Positions 1-6,218 of a stretch of DNA of 9,614 nucleotides are shown here, piece after piece. The stretch spans positions 1 to 9,614 of the forward strand of contig JADFUX010000079.1 in assembly GCA_015222255.1 (NCBI GenBank). Direction: 5' to 3'. The notes under the pieces are model-generated. The model was not told the DNA's origin, ran no database searches, and worked only from the letters and a program-made list of their open reading frames with translations. Made by a program: the position numbers and the translations under genes. Each line of letters starts with the position of its first letter. The stretch's first letter is position 1. Origin of the DNA: Chloroflexota bacterium. Lineage in GTDB: Bacteria; Chloroflexota; Dehalococcoidia; GIF9; AB-539-J10.

Positions 1-139
1 AGAACCAGGAGATATTAGACCTGTTGCGGATGTGCTGATAAATGTCCGTATAGACCTTGGGGAGATCCAGCTTCTCAGAAAGCTGCTGAGAGTATAAATC
101 CATTGAGCCAAAACCTGTTGTCACCACTAGTGTTACCAT
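1..139 (-). CDS. Probable glycosyltransferase, N-terminal 46 codons only (runs off left edge)
   Basis: The reading frame starts at an ATG at 139-137 and stays open to the window edge (46 complete codons plus one base). A good Shine-Dalgarno (AGGTGA, 5 nt before the ATG) decides the start; an in-frame TAG lies 12 nt upstream, overlapping the ribosome binding site. The protein begins MVTLVVTTGFGSMD and continues with a helix-like stretch containing SEKLDLPKVYTDIYQHI. A short beta strand, a Gly-rich turn and a helix are what the first Rossmann unit of a GT-B glycosyltransferase looks like. The assignment rests on this resemblance and on the position directly downstream of ino1, where inositol- or lipid-linked sugar transferases are common. 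The gap to ino1 is 103 nt without a terminator, so co-transcription is likely. The coding call is fairly safe; the function is tentative because catalytic motifs lie outside the window. Confidence 0.6.
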   Translation of the reverse strand, partial: MVTLVVTTGFGSMDLYSQQLSEKLDLPKVYTDIYQHIRNRSNISWF

Positions 140-242
140 TGGAGTCACCTAAACGCATCAGACCTAGTTTGGCCTCACGAAGTAAGGTAACATAATAATC
201 GGTTGCTTCTGAGCCATGTTTGCCCAGCTATCTTCCTTTGGT

Positions 243-1367
243 TTAGCCCCTGATCTCAACCAACTGTGGTTCAGGCAATGAAACTGGGCCCTCTTGCTCC
301 TGTCCTGTGATGAATGCCTCGGTTTTGAGGCGAGCTTCATCATCGGAATACTGGATTGGCGGGGATTTCATGAAATAAGCTGATGGTGCTACTATGGCTC
401 CGCTTAAGCCGCGTTCCAGGGCCAGTTTGCAGCACCTTATGGCATCAATTACTACTCCGGCTGAATTAGGACTATCCCATACCTCCAGCTTCATCTCCAG
501 GTTCAGTGGGACATCCCCGAAGGTACGTCCTTCCATTCTTATGTGGCAGAATTTGCGGTCAGCCAGCCAAGGCACGTAGTCGCTAGGGCCAACGTGGATG
601 TTATCAGCCCCGATTTCATAGTCTAACTGCGAGGTAACAGCATTAGTCTTAGAAACCTTCTTGGACTCCAATCTTTCCCGTTCCAACATGTTATAGAAGT
701 CAGTATTGCCACCAAAGTTCAATTGGTAAGTTCTCTCTAATTTAACGCCACGGTCACGAAAAAGTCTGGTTAATACACGATGAGCAATCGTAGCACCAAC
801 CTGAGACTTGATGTCGTCGCCAATGACAGGCAGTCCCTTGGCGGCAAATCGGTTCTGCCAATAGTGCTCGCGAGCAGTGAAGACCGGTATGCAATTGATA
901 AAGCCGCAGCCGGCTGCTATCACTTGCTCTGCATACCACTTGGTTGCTTCTTCACTCCCTACCGGCAAATAATTAAGCACCACGTCGGCTTCTGTCTCCT
1001 TAAGAATACCTACGATATCAGCAGTCTGCCCCGGCGCCTTGGTTATGATTTGGGACAGATATTTGCCCAATCCGTCATGGGTCATGCCACGCTCAACTCG
1101 GATGCCGGTTTGGGGCACATCACAAAACTTGAAGGTGTTGTTGGGTGGGGTATAAATAGCGTCCGCTAGATCTTTCCCCACTTTGTTTATGTCTATATCA
1201 AATGCGGCTACGAAATGGATATCAGCTACATGATATCCTCCGAGATTGACATGCATTAAACCAGGAACAAATTCATCCTCCCTAGCATCTTTGTAATAGT
1301 GAACGCCCTGGACTAATGACGAAGCGCAATTACCTACACCTATGATGGCTACATTTATGGTTCCCAT
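243..1367 (-). CDS. ino1: myo-inositol-1-phosphate synthase (inositol-3-phosphate synthase)
   Basis: This enzyme converts glucose 6-phosphate to 1L-myo-inositol 1-phosphate in the cytoplasm, using bound NAD+ in an oxidation, aldol cyclisation and reduction sequence. It is the entry to inositol lipids and inositol solutes. The 374 residues match the length and colinear motifs of the actinobacterial Ino1. Visible motifs are the NAD-binding strand-loop [16 protein letters not shown] (6-21), PGLMHV (35-40), LPVGSEEA (134-141), the active-site segment [11 protein letters not shown] (183-193), LNFGGNTDF (216-224), the lysine-rich [13 protein letters not shown] (229-241) and [11 protein letters not shown] (294-304). 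All expected catalytic lysines appear present. The ATG is preceded by AAGGAG at about 11 nt. The upstream gap of about 195 nt holds a terminator for the preceding gene, so ino1 probably has its own promoter, although no convincing -35/-10 pair was seen. The downstream neighbour is a glycosyltransferase-like gene, suggesting envelope inositol-lipid synthesis. Confidence 0.95.
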   Translation of the reverse strand: MGTINVAIIGVGNCASSLVQGVHYYKDAREDEFVPGLMHVNLGGYHVADIHFVAAFDIDINKVGKDLADAIYTPPNNTFKFCDVPQTGIRVERGMTHDGLGKYLSQIITKAPGQTADIVGILKETEADVVLNYLPVGSEEATKWYAEQVIAAGCGFINCIPVFTAREHYWQNRFAAKGLPVIGDDIKSQVGATIAHRVLTRLFRDRGVKLERTYQLNFGGNTDFYNMLERERLESKKVSKTNAVTSQLDYEIGADNIHVGPSDYVPWLADRKFCHIRMEGRTFGDVPLNLEMKLEVWDSPNSAGVVIDAIRCCKLALERGLSGAIVAPSAYFMKSPPIQYSDDEARLKTEAFITGQEQEGPVSLPEPQLVEIRG

Positions 1368-1459
1368 AACTTGTTGCTCTCCTTTTCCACATTAACTTCT
1401 GTCAGGATATCCGAACACTGGACGCCACAGGAATCCGCAGATGATGGCTTAAGCTGTTG

Positions 1460-1484
1460 GTATTGTGTTGGCTATCAGCAATAC
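1460..1484. repeat. Small inverted repeat upstream of ino1
   Basis: GTATTG (1460-1465) and CAATAC (1479-1484) form a 6-bp inverted repeat with a 13-nt spacer, about 95-115 bases before the ino1 start. The size and dyad shape would suit an operator, but six base pairs can arise by chance and no known regulator site is recognised. Confidence 0.2.
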
Positions 1485-1524
1485 TCTGGCTGCTAACCCC
1501 TTGCTCCAGCTCGAAAACAGCTCA

Positions 1525-1546
1525 GCGGGGCTGACGTCAGCCCCGC
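1525..1546 (-). terminator. Palindromic terminator after the DUF5679 gene
   Basis: A perfect 22-bp palindrome (GCGGGGCTG, ACGT loop, CAGCCCCGC) lies 16 nt past the stop of the DUF5679 gene. As RNA it gives a 9-bp GC-rich stem with a tetraloop. T-runs lie several bases off on either side (TTTT on the minus side, TTTTT at 1553-1557 on the plus side). It is therefore a strong hairpin but not a textbook intrinsic terminator. It separates the DUF5679 transcript from ino1. Confidence 0.65.
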
Positions 1547-1562
1547 CTAGCCTTTTTGGGAA

Positions 1563-1703
1563 CTAAGCCTTGCCGATCCTATATACTTTAGTCCCGCACA
1601 CAGAGCAAACTCCCTGAACTGCTGGCCTCCCATTCTTAAGAGTGACAGGCTGTGCATTCTTGATATCTACCTTCTTCCGACACTTGAAACAGTATGCTTG
1701 CAT
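1563..1703 (-). CDS. DUF5679 zinc-ribbon-like mini-protein (46 aa)
   Basis: This small gene is strongly supported by a near-perfect Shine-Dalgarno (AAGGAGG, 5 nt before the ATG) and by its protein pattern. The protein has two CxxC knuckles, CFKC (5-8) and CSVC (33-36), flanking the conserved stretch TLKNGRPAVQGVC (21-33), and ends in GTKVYRIGKA. This is the recognisable layout of DUF5679, tiny zinc-ribbon proteins seen in Chloroflexota and other bacteria. Their function is unknown; the four cysteines most probably bind one zinc ion. It sits 58 nt after rbfA and is followed by a strong hairpin. A candidate promoter lies in the gap, so it may be made as a monocistronic short mRNA as well as by read-through from the nusA operon. 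Confidence 0.88.
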   Translation of the reverse strand: MQAYCFKCRKKVDIKNAQPVTLKNGRPAVQGVCSVCGTKVYRIGKA

Positions 1704-1722
1704 TTGTACCTCCTTAGATATA

Positions 1723-1751
1723 TGTTTACTTGAATATCATGGGAATGTCAA
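1723..1751 (-). promoter_or_regulatory. Candidate promoter for the DUF5679 gene
   Basis: On the minus strand a perfect -35 box TTGACA (1751-1746) is followed after 17 nt by TAAACA (1728-1723), a weak -10 box. The expected start near 1716 would give a very short leader beginning just before the AAGGAGG ribosome binding site. The -35 is convincing; the -10 is poor. Confidence 0.4.
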
Positions 1752-1761
1752 TACCTATTGG

Positions 1762-2127
1762 CTAGTTATTTTCGCTTTTGTAACTGGAACCCTCCACTTG
1801 CTCAATTAGCTTGAGTAACTTAGCCCCGCGTTCGATGGAATCGTCACAATAGAAACTGAGTTTTGGAACATATTTCAAAGTTAGGCGCGATGCCAATTCC
1901 TTGCGCAAAAACCCTGAGGCGGCGCTAAAACCCTTTAGTGCCTCCCGCTTATCAGCTTCACTTCCCAGGATGCTGACAAATACCTTAGCATGCTCAAGGT
2001 CGGGCGAAACCGAAACATCGGTCACCGAAATAACCCCGCACAGCCTGGGGTCGTTGACTGTGCGCTCAAGCAATTCGCTGATCTCCCGTTTAAGCAAGCT
2101 GTTCATCCGTGCATTACGTCGAGCCAT
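1762..2127 (-). CDS. rbfA: Ribosome-binding factor A
   Basis: RbfA binds the free 30S subunit near helix 1 of 16S rRNA and assists late small-subunit maturation. The 121-aa protein has the type II KH-like architecture: an N-terminal helix (MNSLLKREISELLER, 8-22), the strand GVISVTDVSVSPDLEHAKVFVSI (31-53) with the family-typical VSPDL, and the helix pair broken by the A-S-G kink (70-72). It ends with LRKELASRL, the final strand and the DSIERG segment (96-101). I chose the ATG at 2127, preceded by AGGTGAGGGTGAG. The frame stays open to a TTG at 2166, but that would add 13 residues not expected in the family. It follows infB by 71 nt, the usual order. No terminator is seen after it. Confidence 0.95.
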   Translation of the reverse strand: MARRNARMNSLLKREISELLERTVNDPRLCGVISVTDVSVSPDLEHAKVFVSILGSEADKREALKGFSAASGFLRKELASRLTLKYVPKLSFYCDDSIERGAKLLKLIEQVEGSSYKSENN

Positions 2128-2198
2128 CTCACCCTCACCTAAGTCGGCGGATTTAAGACAGAACAAGAAGTGGATAAAGGCTGAAGCGAAGGAATAGC

Positions 2199-3956
2199 TT
2201 AAGGTGCCTTTTCCTGCCGATAGAACTCAATAGTGTCGCCAATCTGGAAATCCGTGAAACCCGCTACGCCTATCCCGCATTCAAGACCAGCGGACAACTC
2301 TCTAACGTTCTCCTTGAAACGTTTCAAACTGGAGACTCGAGATTCATAGATCACTTTGCCTCGCCGCAGGATCTTGGCTGGAGCGTCTCGCCATACCTTG
2401 CCCTCCCTAACGTAAGCTCCAGCAATATTGCCCTTCCCGGATATGGGGAAAACAGCTCGTACCTCAGCACGTCCTGCTACTACTTCGATATAAGTCGGCT
2501 CAAGCATTCCTTTCAATACTTCATCCACGTCCTCCACTAGGCGGTAGATTACATTGTAGTGGTGAATACTCACTTGCTCTCGTTCAGCCAGCTGCTTTGC
2601 TCCAGGCGCTGTGCTGACATTAAAACCGATAACAATGGCTTTAGAAGCTGAAGCAAGGAGCATATCGCTGTCGGTAATACTACCACTAGCTGCATGGATA
2701 ACACTAACCTTCACGTCTTCGGTGCTCAACTGCTCTAGAGACTGTCTTATGGGTTCGATGCTACCTTGGACATCGGTTTTCAGAATTATGTTGAGTTCTT
2801 TTATCTGGCCACTGCTTATCCCCTTGGAAATGGCGCTCAAGCTTAAAGCTGCGGGAGTGCGTTTGATTCCTCGTTTCTCCAGCAGCCTTCGCGCCTCATG
2901 TTCGTCAGCAACGACCATGAAATTGTCTCCTGCTAGCGGCACACCGCTTATCCCTAGGACCTCCACAGGAGTTGCAGGCTCAGCTTTTCTAATTTGCTTG
3001 CCCGTATAATCAAATAAGGCTTTGATTTTGCCTTGAGTATCTCCGATCACCAAGGCATCGCCTACCCTGAGAGTACCTTTCTGAACCAGGAGAGTAGCTA
3101 GATGGCCCTTGCTCTTATCTAGCTTAGCCTCAATCACTACTCCTTCCGCTTTGTGATTAGGGACAGCTTTTAGCTCTAGCATTTCAGCAACAAGCAGAAG
3201 ATTCTCTAACAAGTCTGAAATACCCTGTCCTTTCTTAGCTGAGATAGGAACACAAATCACCTCACCGCCCCACTCCTCTGGCAACAGACCTAATTCGGCA
3301 AGCTGTTGTTTTACCCTGTCAGGATTGGCATTGGGTTTATCAATCTTGTTGATAGCAACTAGTATGGGCACCCTGGCAGCTCGAGCGTGATCTATAGCTT
3401 CCACGGTCTGAGGCATAACACCGTCATCAGCAGCGACTACTAGAATAACAATATCAGTTACCTGTGCCCCGTGGGCTCGCATAGCAGTAAAAGCCTCATG
3501 TCCAGGTGTATCGAGGAAAGTGACCCTGCGCTCATGTAACTCTGCTTGATAAGCACCAATATGTTGGGTAATAGCTCCTGCCTCAGTGGCAGTTACTTTT
3601 GTTTGCCTGATGGAATCGAGAAGAGTCGTCTTGCCATGATCAACATGTCCCATAACAGTAATTACCGGGGGGCGAGCTTGTAATCCCCTTTTCCCCTCCT
3701 TCTTGTGGGGGCGATGAATGGGGCGAGCTGGTTTTTTCTGCTCGGCCGCATAACCAAAGTCAGCCACTACCGTTGCTGCGGTAGCAAAATCAACAACTTG
3801 GTTAATATTCACCATCATGCCCTTTCGCATGAACTGCTTGATAACCTTGACCGGCTCTGCATTCAACAAATGAGCTAATTGCTTTACCGTCATGTAGGAT
3901 GGAAGCCCGATTTTGGGCAGGGCTGCCGTCGTGGTCTCTCCTTTTTGATCAGCCAA
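2199..3956 (-). CDS. infB: Translation initiation factor IF-2 (short form)
   Basis: IF-2 is the GTPase that places initiator fMet-tRNA on the 30S subunit and promotes subunit joining. The 585-aa protein has a short N-terminus with one IF2_N module (about 18-70) and a basic linker (73-95). The G domain follows, with G1 GHVDHGKT (103-110), G3 DTPGH (149-153), G4 NKID (203-206) and G5 SAK (239-241). Beta-barrel domain II, domain III and the fMet-tRNA-binding C2 domain, ending near [20 protein letters not shown], complete it. It lacks the long extra N-terminal domains of E. coli IF-2 and resembles the compact forms of Chloroflexota. The start codon is TTG at 3956, decided by a GGGGAG ribosome binding site 7 nt upstream that lies inside the end of ylxR. 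Only 2 nt separate it from the ylxR stop, so translation is probably coupled. Confidence 0.97.
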   Translation of the reverse strand: MADQKGETTTAALPKIGLPSYMTVKQLAHLLNAEPVKVIKQFMRKGMMVNINQVVDFATAATVVADFGYAAEQKKPARPIHRPHKKEGKRGLQARPPVITVMGHVDHGKTTLLDSIRQTKVTATEAGAITQHIGAYQAELHERRVTFLDTPGHEAFTAMRAHGAQVTDIVILVVAADDGVMPQTVEAIDHARAARVPILVAINKIDKPNANPDRVKQQLAELGLLPEEWGGEVICVPISAKKGQGISDLLENLLLVAEMLELKAVPNHKAEGVVIEAKLDKSKGHLATLLVQKGTLRVGDALVIGDTQGKIKALFDYTGKQIRKAEPATPVEVLGISGVPLAGDNFMVVADEHEARRLLEKRGIKRTPAALSLSAISKGISSGQIKELNIILKTDVQGSIEPIRQSLEQLSTEDVKVSVIHAASGSITDSDMLLASASKAIVIGFNVSTAPGAKQLAEREQVSIHHYNVIYRLVEDVDEVLKGMLEPTYIEVVAGRAEVRAVFPISGKGNIAGAYVREGKVWRDAPAKILRRGKVIYESRVSSLKRFKENVRELSAGLECGIGVAGFTDFQIGDTIEFYRQEKAP

Positions 3957-3958
3957 AT

Positions 3959-4243
3959 CTAATCTCCCCTAGGCAACTCACCAGCGTAGCTCATTAGGGC
4001 TTGACGATTATCGCGGGTAAGTTTCACCCTTAAAGCATATTCCAAACGACTGCCCCTTAGCCCCAGTTCCCAGCAATCCCTTTTGGGACACAGGTAAGCA
4101 CCCCTCCCCGGTTTCTGGGCAGATAGGTCCACTTCAACAACTCCATCCTTAGTATGCACTAAGCGAATTAAGTGTTTCTTCTCTCTACTCTGCCGACAGG
4201 CAATGCAAGTACGCTCAGGTATATGTCTACCCTTCAATGCCAT
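3959..4243 (-). CDS. ylxR: YlxR/RnpM family nucleic-acid-binding protein
   Basis: YlxR (renamed RnpM in Bacillus, where it binds and modulates RNase P RNA) is the small protein conserved between nusA and infB. This copy has the family signature: PERTCIAC near the N-terminus (9-16), a strand-helix region with LIRLV and a downstream Asp, GRGAYLC (46-52), then C57 and a basic C-terminus. The four cysteines (13, 16, 52, 57) could form a metal site, as in many but not all members. I prefer the ATG at 4243, which gives an N-terminus of the usual length; a GTG at 4255 is an in-frame alternative. Neither has a strong ribosome binding site, consistent with translational coupling. The start overlaps the nusA end by 17 nt (29 with the GTG). 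Confidence 0.93.
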   Translation of the reverse strand: MALKGRHIPERTCIACRQSREKKHLIRLVHTKDGVVEVDLSAQKPGRGAYLCPKRDCWELGLRGSRLEYALRVKLTRDNRQALMSYAGELPRGD

Positions 4244-5621
4244 CCTCGACGCCACTCTCTTGTCTTTTGTAGGTCTTGGTCTTACCTTTGCTTCCCTTCG
4301 GCTTCGACTCCTTTCCCCTGCTCGACTTTGCTTCTTTTGACATGCTTGGTCGAAGGTCCTCAGCGAAGCGAATCTGTGGCTTTTCCTCTGGCGGCTGAAA
4401 CAGAACCTCTGAATAGGCTAGGGCGGTAGCTGGCTCCTCGTCTTTGCTCTCAATCGGTGGCTCCACCGCTTGAGGCTCACTTGGAGCACAAGGCAATTCA
4501 CTTACTGGCTGCGGTTCTTCAATTACGGCTTGCTCTGAACTCGTCTTCTCTACCGCAGCAGGGGAAATACTCTCCAGTCTTGCCTTTTCCGCATCGGCAG
4601 CGGACGCACTCTTAATATCAATTCGGCAATTGCTAAGTTTTGCCGCTAGCCTGGCGTTTTGGCCCTCCCGACCAATGGCCAGAGATAACTGATTATCGGG
4701 AACAACTACTGTAGCTGTATTTTCGATGAGTTCAATGCTTGCCACCTCTGCTGGGCCAAGGGCATTCCGGATGAATATCTTGGGGTCACTATCCCATTGA
4801 ATTACATCTATCTTCTCATTGTTTAGCTCGTTCATGATAGTTTGTATCCGGATCCCTCGTGGTCCAATACAACAACCCACCGGGTCAATCCCTTCTTGGG
4901 CTGTTGCCACTGCCACCTTACTCCGATATCCTGCTTCCCGAGCTACTGCTTTCAACTCGACAACACCATTACTAATTTCGGGAATTTCTAATTCGAACAG
5001 TCTGCGTAGTAGGTTGCGATGAGATCGAGACAGTATTACTTGAGGTCCTCTGCCGCCATGAACTATCTCTACAACGTAGAATTTAAGCCGCTGCCCGAAG
5101 CGATAGCGCTCACTAGACACTTGCTCCTCAAAGGGTAGAATCCCTTCTGCCCTGCCCAGTCCAACACGAATTTGTTTAGGTTCAATAAACTGGATGGTCC
5201 CAGTAACGATTTCTCCTTCCTTGCGAGCAAAGTCCTCATAGGTAGCATGGTGCTCGGCCTCGCGCAACCTCTGCAAAATAACCTGTTTTGCTGTTTGAGC
5301 AGCGATGCGCCCGGCATTTCTTGGTGTGGATTCCATCTCTACAATCTCGCCAACCTGAACTCCACCTTGAAAGTTCTGAGCCTCAGCCAGGGAGATTTCT
5401 CGATAGGGGTTGGCAACTGACTCGGCTACCACCTTTTGAAGATAGACTTTGACCCCGCCGGTTTCAGGGTCAATCTTGACAGAAATCTCTTGCTCCGGCG
5501 AAAAGGAATCTTTCTTGTATGCTGAGACAAGCGCTGATTCCAGCGCGCTCAGAATCACTCCTTTGGGCAATCGCCTCTCAGCCGAAAGCTGAGTGATAGC
5601 TGCCATGAACTCTGTCTTCAT
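4227..5621 (-). CDS. nusA: Transcription termination/antitermination factor NusA
   Basis: NusA binds RNA polymerase and nascent RNA and modulates pausing, termination and antitermination. The 464-aa protein has the N-terminal RNAP-binding domain (1-125, with ALESALVSAYKK at 26-37), an S1 domain (about 133-200, with GTIQF and VILSRSH), KH1 (GCCIGPRGIRIQTIMNEL, 249-266) and KH2 (LAIGREGQNARLAAKL, 314-329). There are no E. coli-type acidic repeats. Instead, residues 340-464 form an unstructured tail, first Glu/Pro/Ala-rich, then Ser/Lys/Gly-rich. I chose the ATG at 5621 because it aligns with the usual NusA N-terminus residue for residue; GTG at 5669 would start inside the leader hairpin. The ribosome binding site is weak. 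It heads the operon. The rimP gene often found before nusA is absent here; instead a promoter lies upstream. Confidence 0.96.
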   Translation of the reverse strand: MKTEFMAAITQLSAERRLPKGVILSALESALVSAYKKDSFSPEQEISVKIDPETGGVKVYLQKVVAESVANPYREISLAEAQNFQGGVQVGEIVEMESTPRNAGRIAAQTAKQVILQRLREAEHHATYEDFARKEGEIVTGTIQFIEPKQIRVGLGRAEGILPFEEQVSSERYRFGQRLKFYVVEIVHGGRGPQVILSRSHRNLLRRLFELEIPEISNGVVELKAVAREAGYRSKVAVATAQEGIDPVGCCIGPRGIRIQTIMNELNNEKIDVIQWDSDPKIFIRNALGPAEVASIELIENTATVVVPDNQLSLAIGREGQNARLAAKLSNCRIDIKSASAADAEKARLESISPAAVEKTSSEQAVIEEPQPVSELPCAPSEPQAVEPPIESKDEEPATALAYSEVLFQPPEEKPQIRFAEDLRPSMSKEAKSSRGKESKPKGSKGKTKTYKRQESGVEDGIEG

Positions 5622-5648
5622 CGGCCTGATGATCTGCCCCCAAATTTT

Positions 5649-5678
5649 GCTAAAAAGTGGGCTTCCCACCCACTTAGC
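5649..5678 (-). promoter_or_regulatory. Leader hairpin with U-tract upstream of nusA (possible attenuator)
   Basis: In the minus-strand transcript AAGTGGG (5675-5669), a 7-nt loop and CCCACTT (5661-5655) form a 7-bp stem. The downstream arm runs directly into TTTTT (5656-5652). The outer GCTAA/TTAGC (5678-5674 and 5653-5649) can extend pairing with a small U bulge. It lies between the predicted promoter and the nusA ATG, in the place and shape of an intrinsic-terminator-type attenuator. Regulation is an inference. Confidence 0.5.
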
Positions 5679-5701
5679 TGAAGTTTATTCCCCTCGCTCG
5701 A

Positions 5702-5730
5702 AATATAGCACAATCGAATTGAAACCGCAA
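5702..5730 (-). promoter_or_regulatory. Extended -10 promoter of the nusA operon
   Basis: On the minus strand, TTGCGG (5730-5725), a 17-nt spacer and TATATT (5707-5702) form a sigma70-type promoter. TGC directly before TATATT makes an extended -10 element. Transcription should start near 5695, giving a leader of about 74 nt before the nusA ATG. It points at nusA-ylxR-infB-rbfA and explains how the operon is expressed without rimP in front. Confidence 0.68.
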
Positions 5731-6218
5731 ATTACGCTCGGTGCACTGTCTGCCTTAACAAGGCGAACTGAACCTCCTCATGTCTAACCAGAGGAACGGT
5801 CGTTAGTTCACGGAAGAAGCTGTCCAATAACAGGGACATAATTGCCTTCCAGCAGGACTGACAAGAAGCTCAGAAATCTTATTGACAGGCACTGGCGGAA
5901 CTTGAGGAGGGATGGAGAGGAAAGGGACGAACTGGATCGACTTACCGTTGACATTGGGGAGGTGAATGGCAGCCTTGGTCTCGCCAGTGGAAACTGCCAG
6001 CTTCCTTGAGAAAGCCAAAACGCTCATAGCTACCCTTGTCAGCAGGGCTTGACCTTCAGTCATTCGTAGGGCTATGATTTGCGCTACGCGCCACGATGAT
6101 TGAAGGATTGTGCCGATCATGCCGTCATAGGGTTGAGACGGCCCCCCGGCGGGTAACTACGAGTTCTCAGTCGGTGAACATGGTGTGAGTTGGCAGAATA
6201 TGGATCGCTAATACGGGC
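5731..6218. other. Gene-poor gap between nusA promoter and radical SAM gene
   Basis: Apart from the doubtful minus-strand ORF, nothing firm is seen. A small hairpin sequence GCCTT-AAC-AAGGC lies at about 5752-5764. A 24-codon plus-strand frame without a start codon ends in TAA at 6209-6211, 7 nt before the radical SAM gene. I see no tRNA, no clear promoter for the radical SAM gene and no ribosome binding site of good quality. Confidence 0.5.
5803..6120 (-). CDS. Hypothetical ORF, uncertain (105 aa)
   Basis: A 105-codon frame opens at ATG 6120 and ends at TAA 5803. I do not recognise a family. The protein has a helix-like first half (SSWRVAQIIALRMTEGQ, then LTRVAMSVLAFSRKL) and a Pro-rich middle (FLSIPPQVPPVPV), with two late cysteines and no signal peptide. 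Against it: no ribosome binding site precedes the ATG, and the frame stays open for 12 codons upstream to a TAG. It lies between two divergent genes in about 600 nt that would otherwise be unusually empty. The codons in the second half look gene-like (many C-ending codons, GAG, CTT). It may be a small real gene, a decayed fragment of a longer one, or chance. Confidence 0.3.
   Translation of the reverse strand: MIGTILQSSWRVAQIIALRMTEGQALLTRVAMSVLAFSRKLAVSTGETKAAIHLPNVNGKSIQFVPFLSIPPQVPPVPVNKISELLVSPAGRQLCPCYWTASSVN

Noticed and set aside
75..227. Minus-strand frame of 50 codons between ino1 and the glycosyltransferase-like gene
   Set aside because: It has no ATG, GTG or TTG near the AAAGGAAG sequence (only CTG) and overlaps the better supported glycosyltransferase start by more than 60 nt.
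780..1169. Plus-strand ORF of 129 codons inside ino1
   Set aside because: Antisense shadow of a gene with every family motif in place; no supporting start signals.
2611..3009. Plus-strand ORF of 132 codons inside infB
   Set aside because: Antisense shadow of conserved IF-2 coding sequence.
5966..6052. Plus-strand frame of 28 codons (MAALVSPVETASFLEKAKT...) preceded by GGGGAGG
   Set aside because: The ribosome binding site is only 3 nt from the ATG, there is no family match, and it lies antisense to the other doubtful ORF. Considered as a Nif11-like precursor, but the similarity is too slight.
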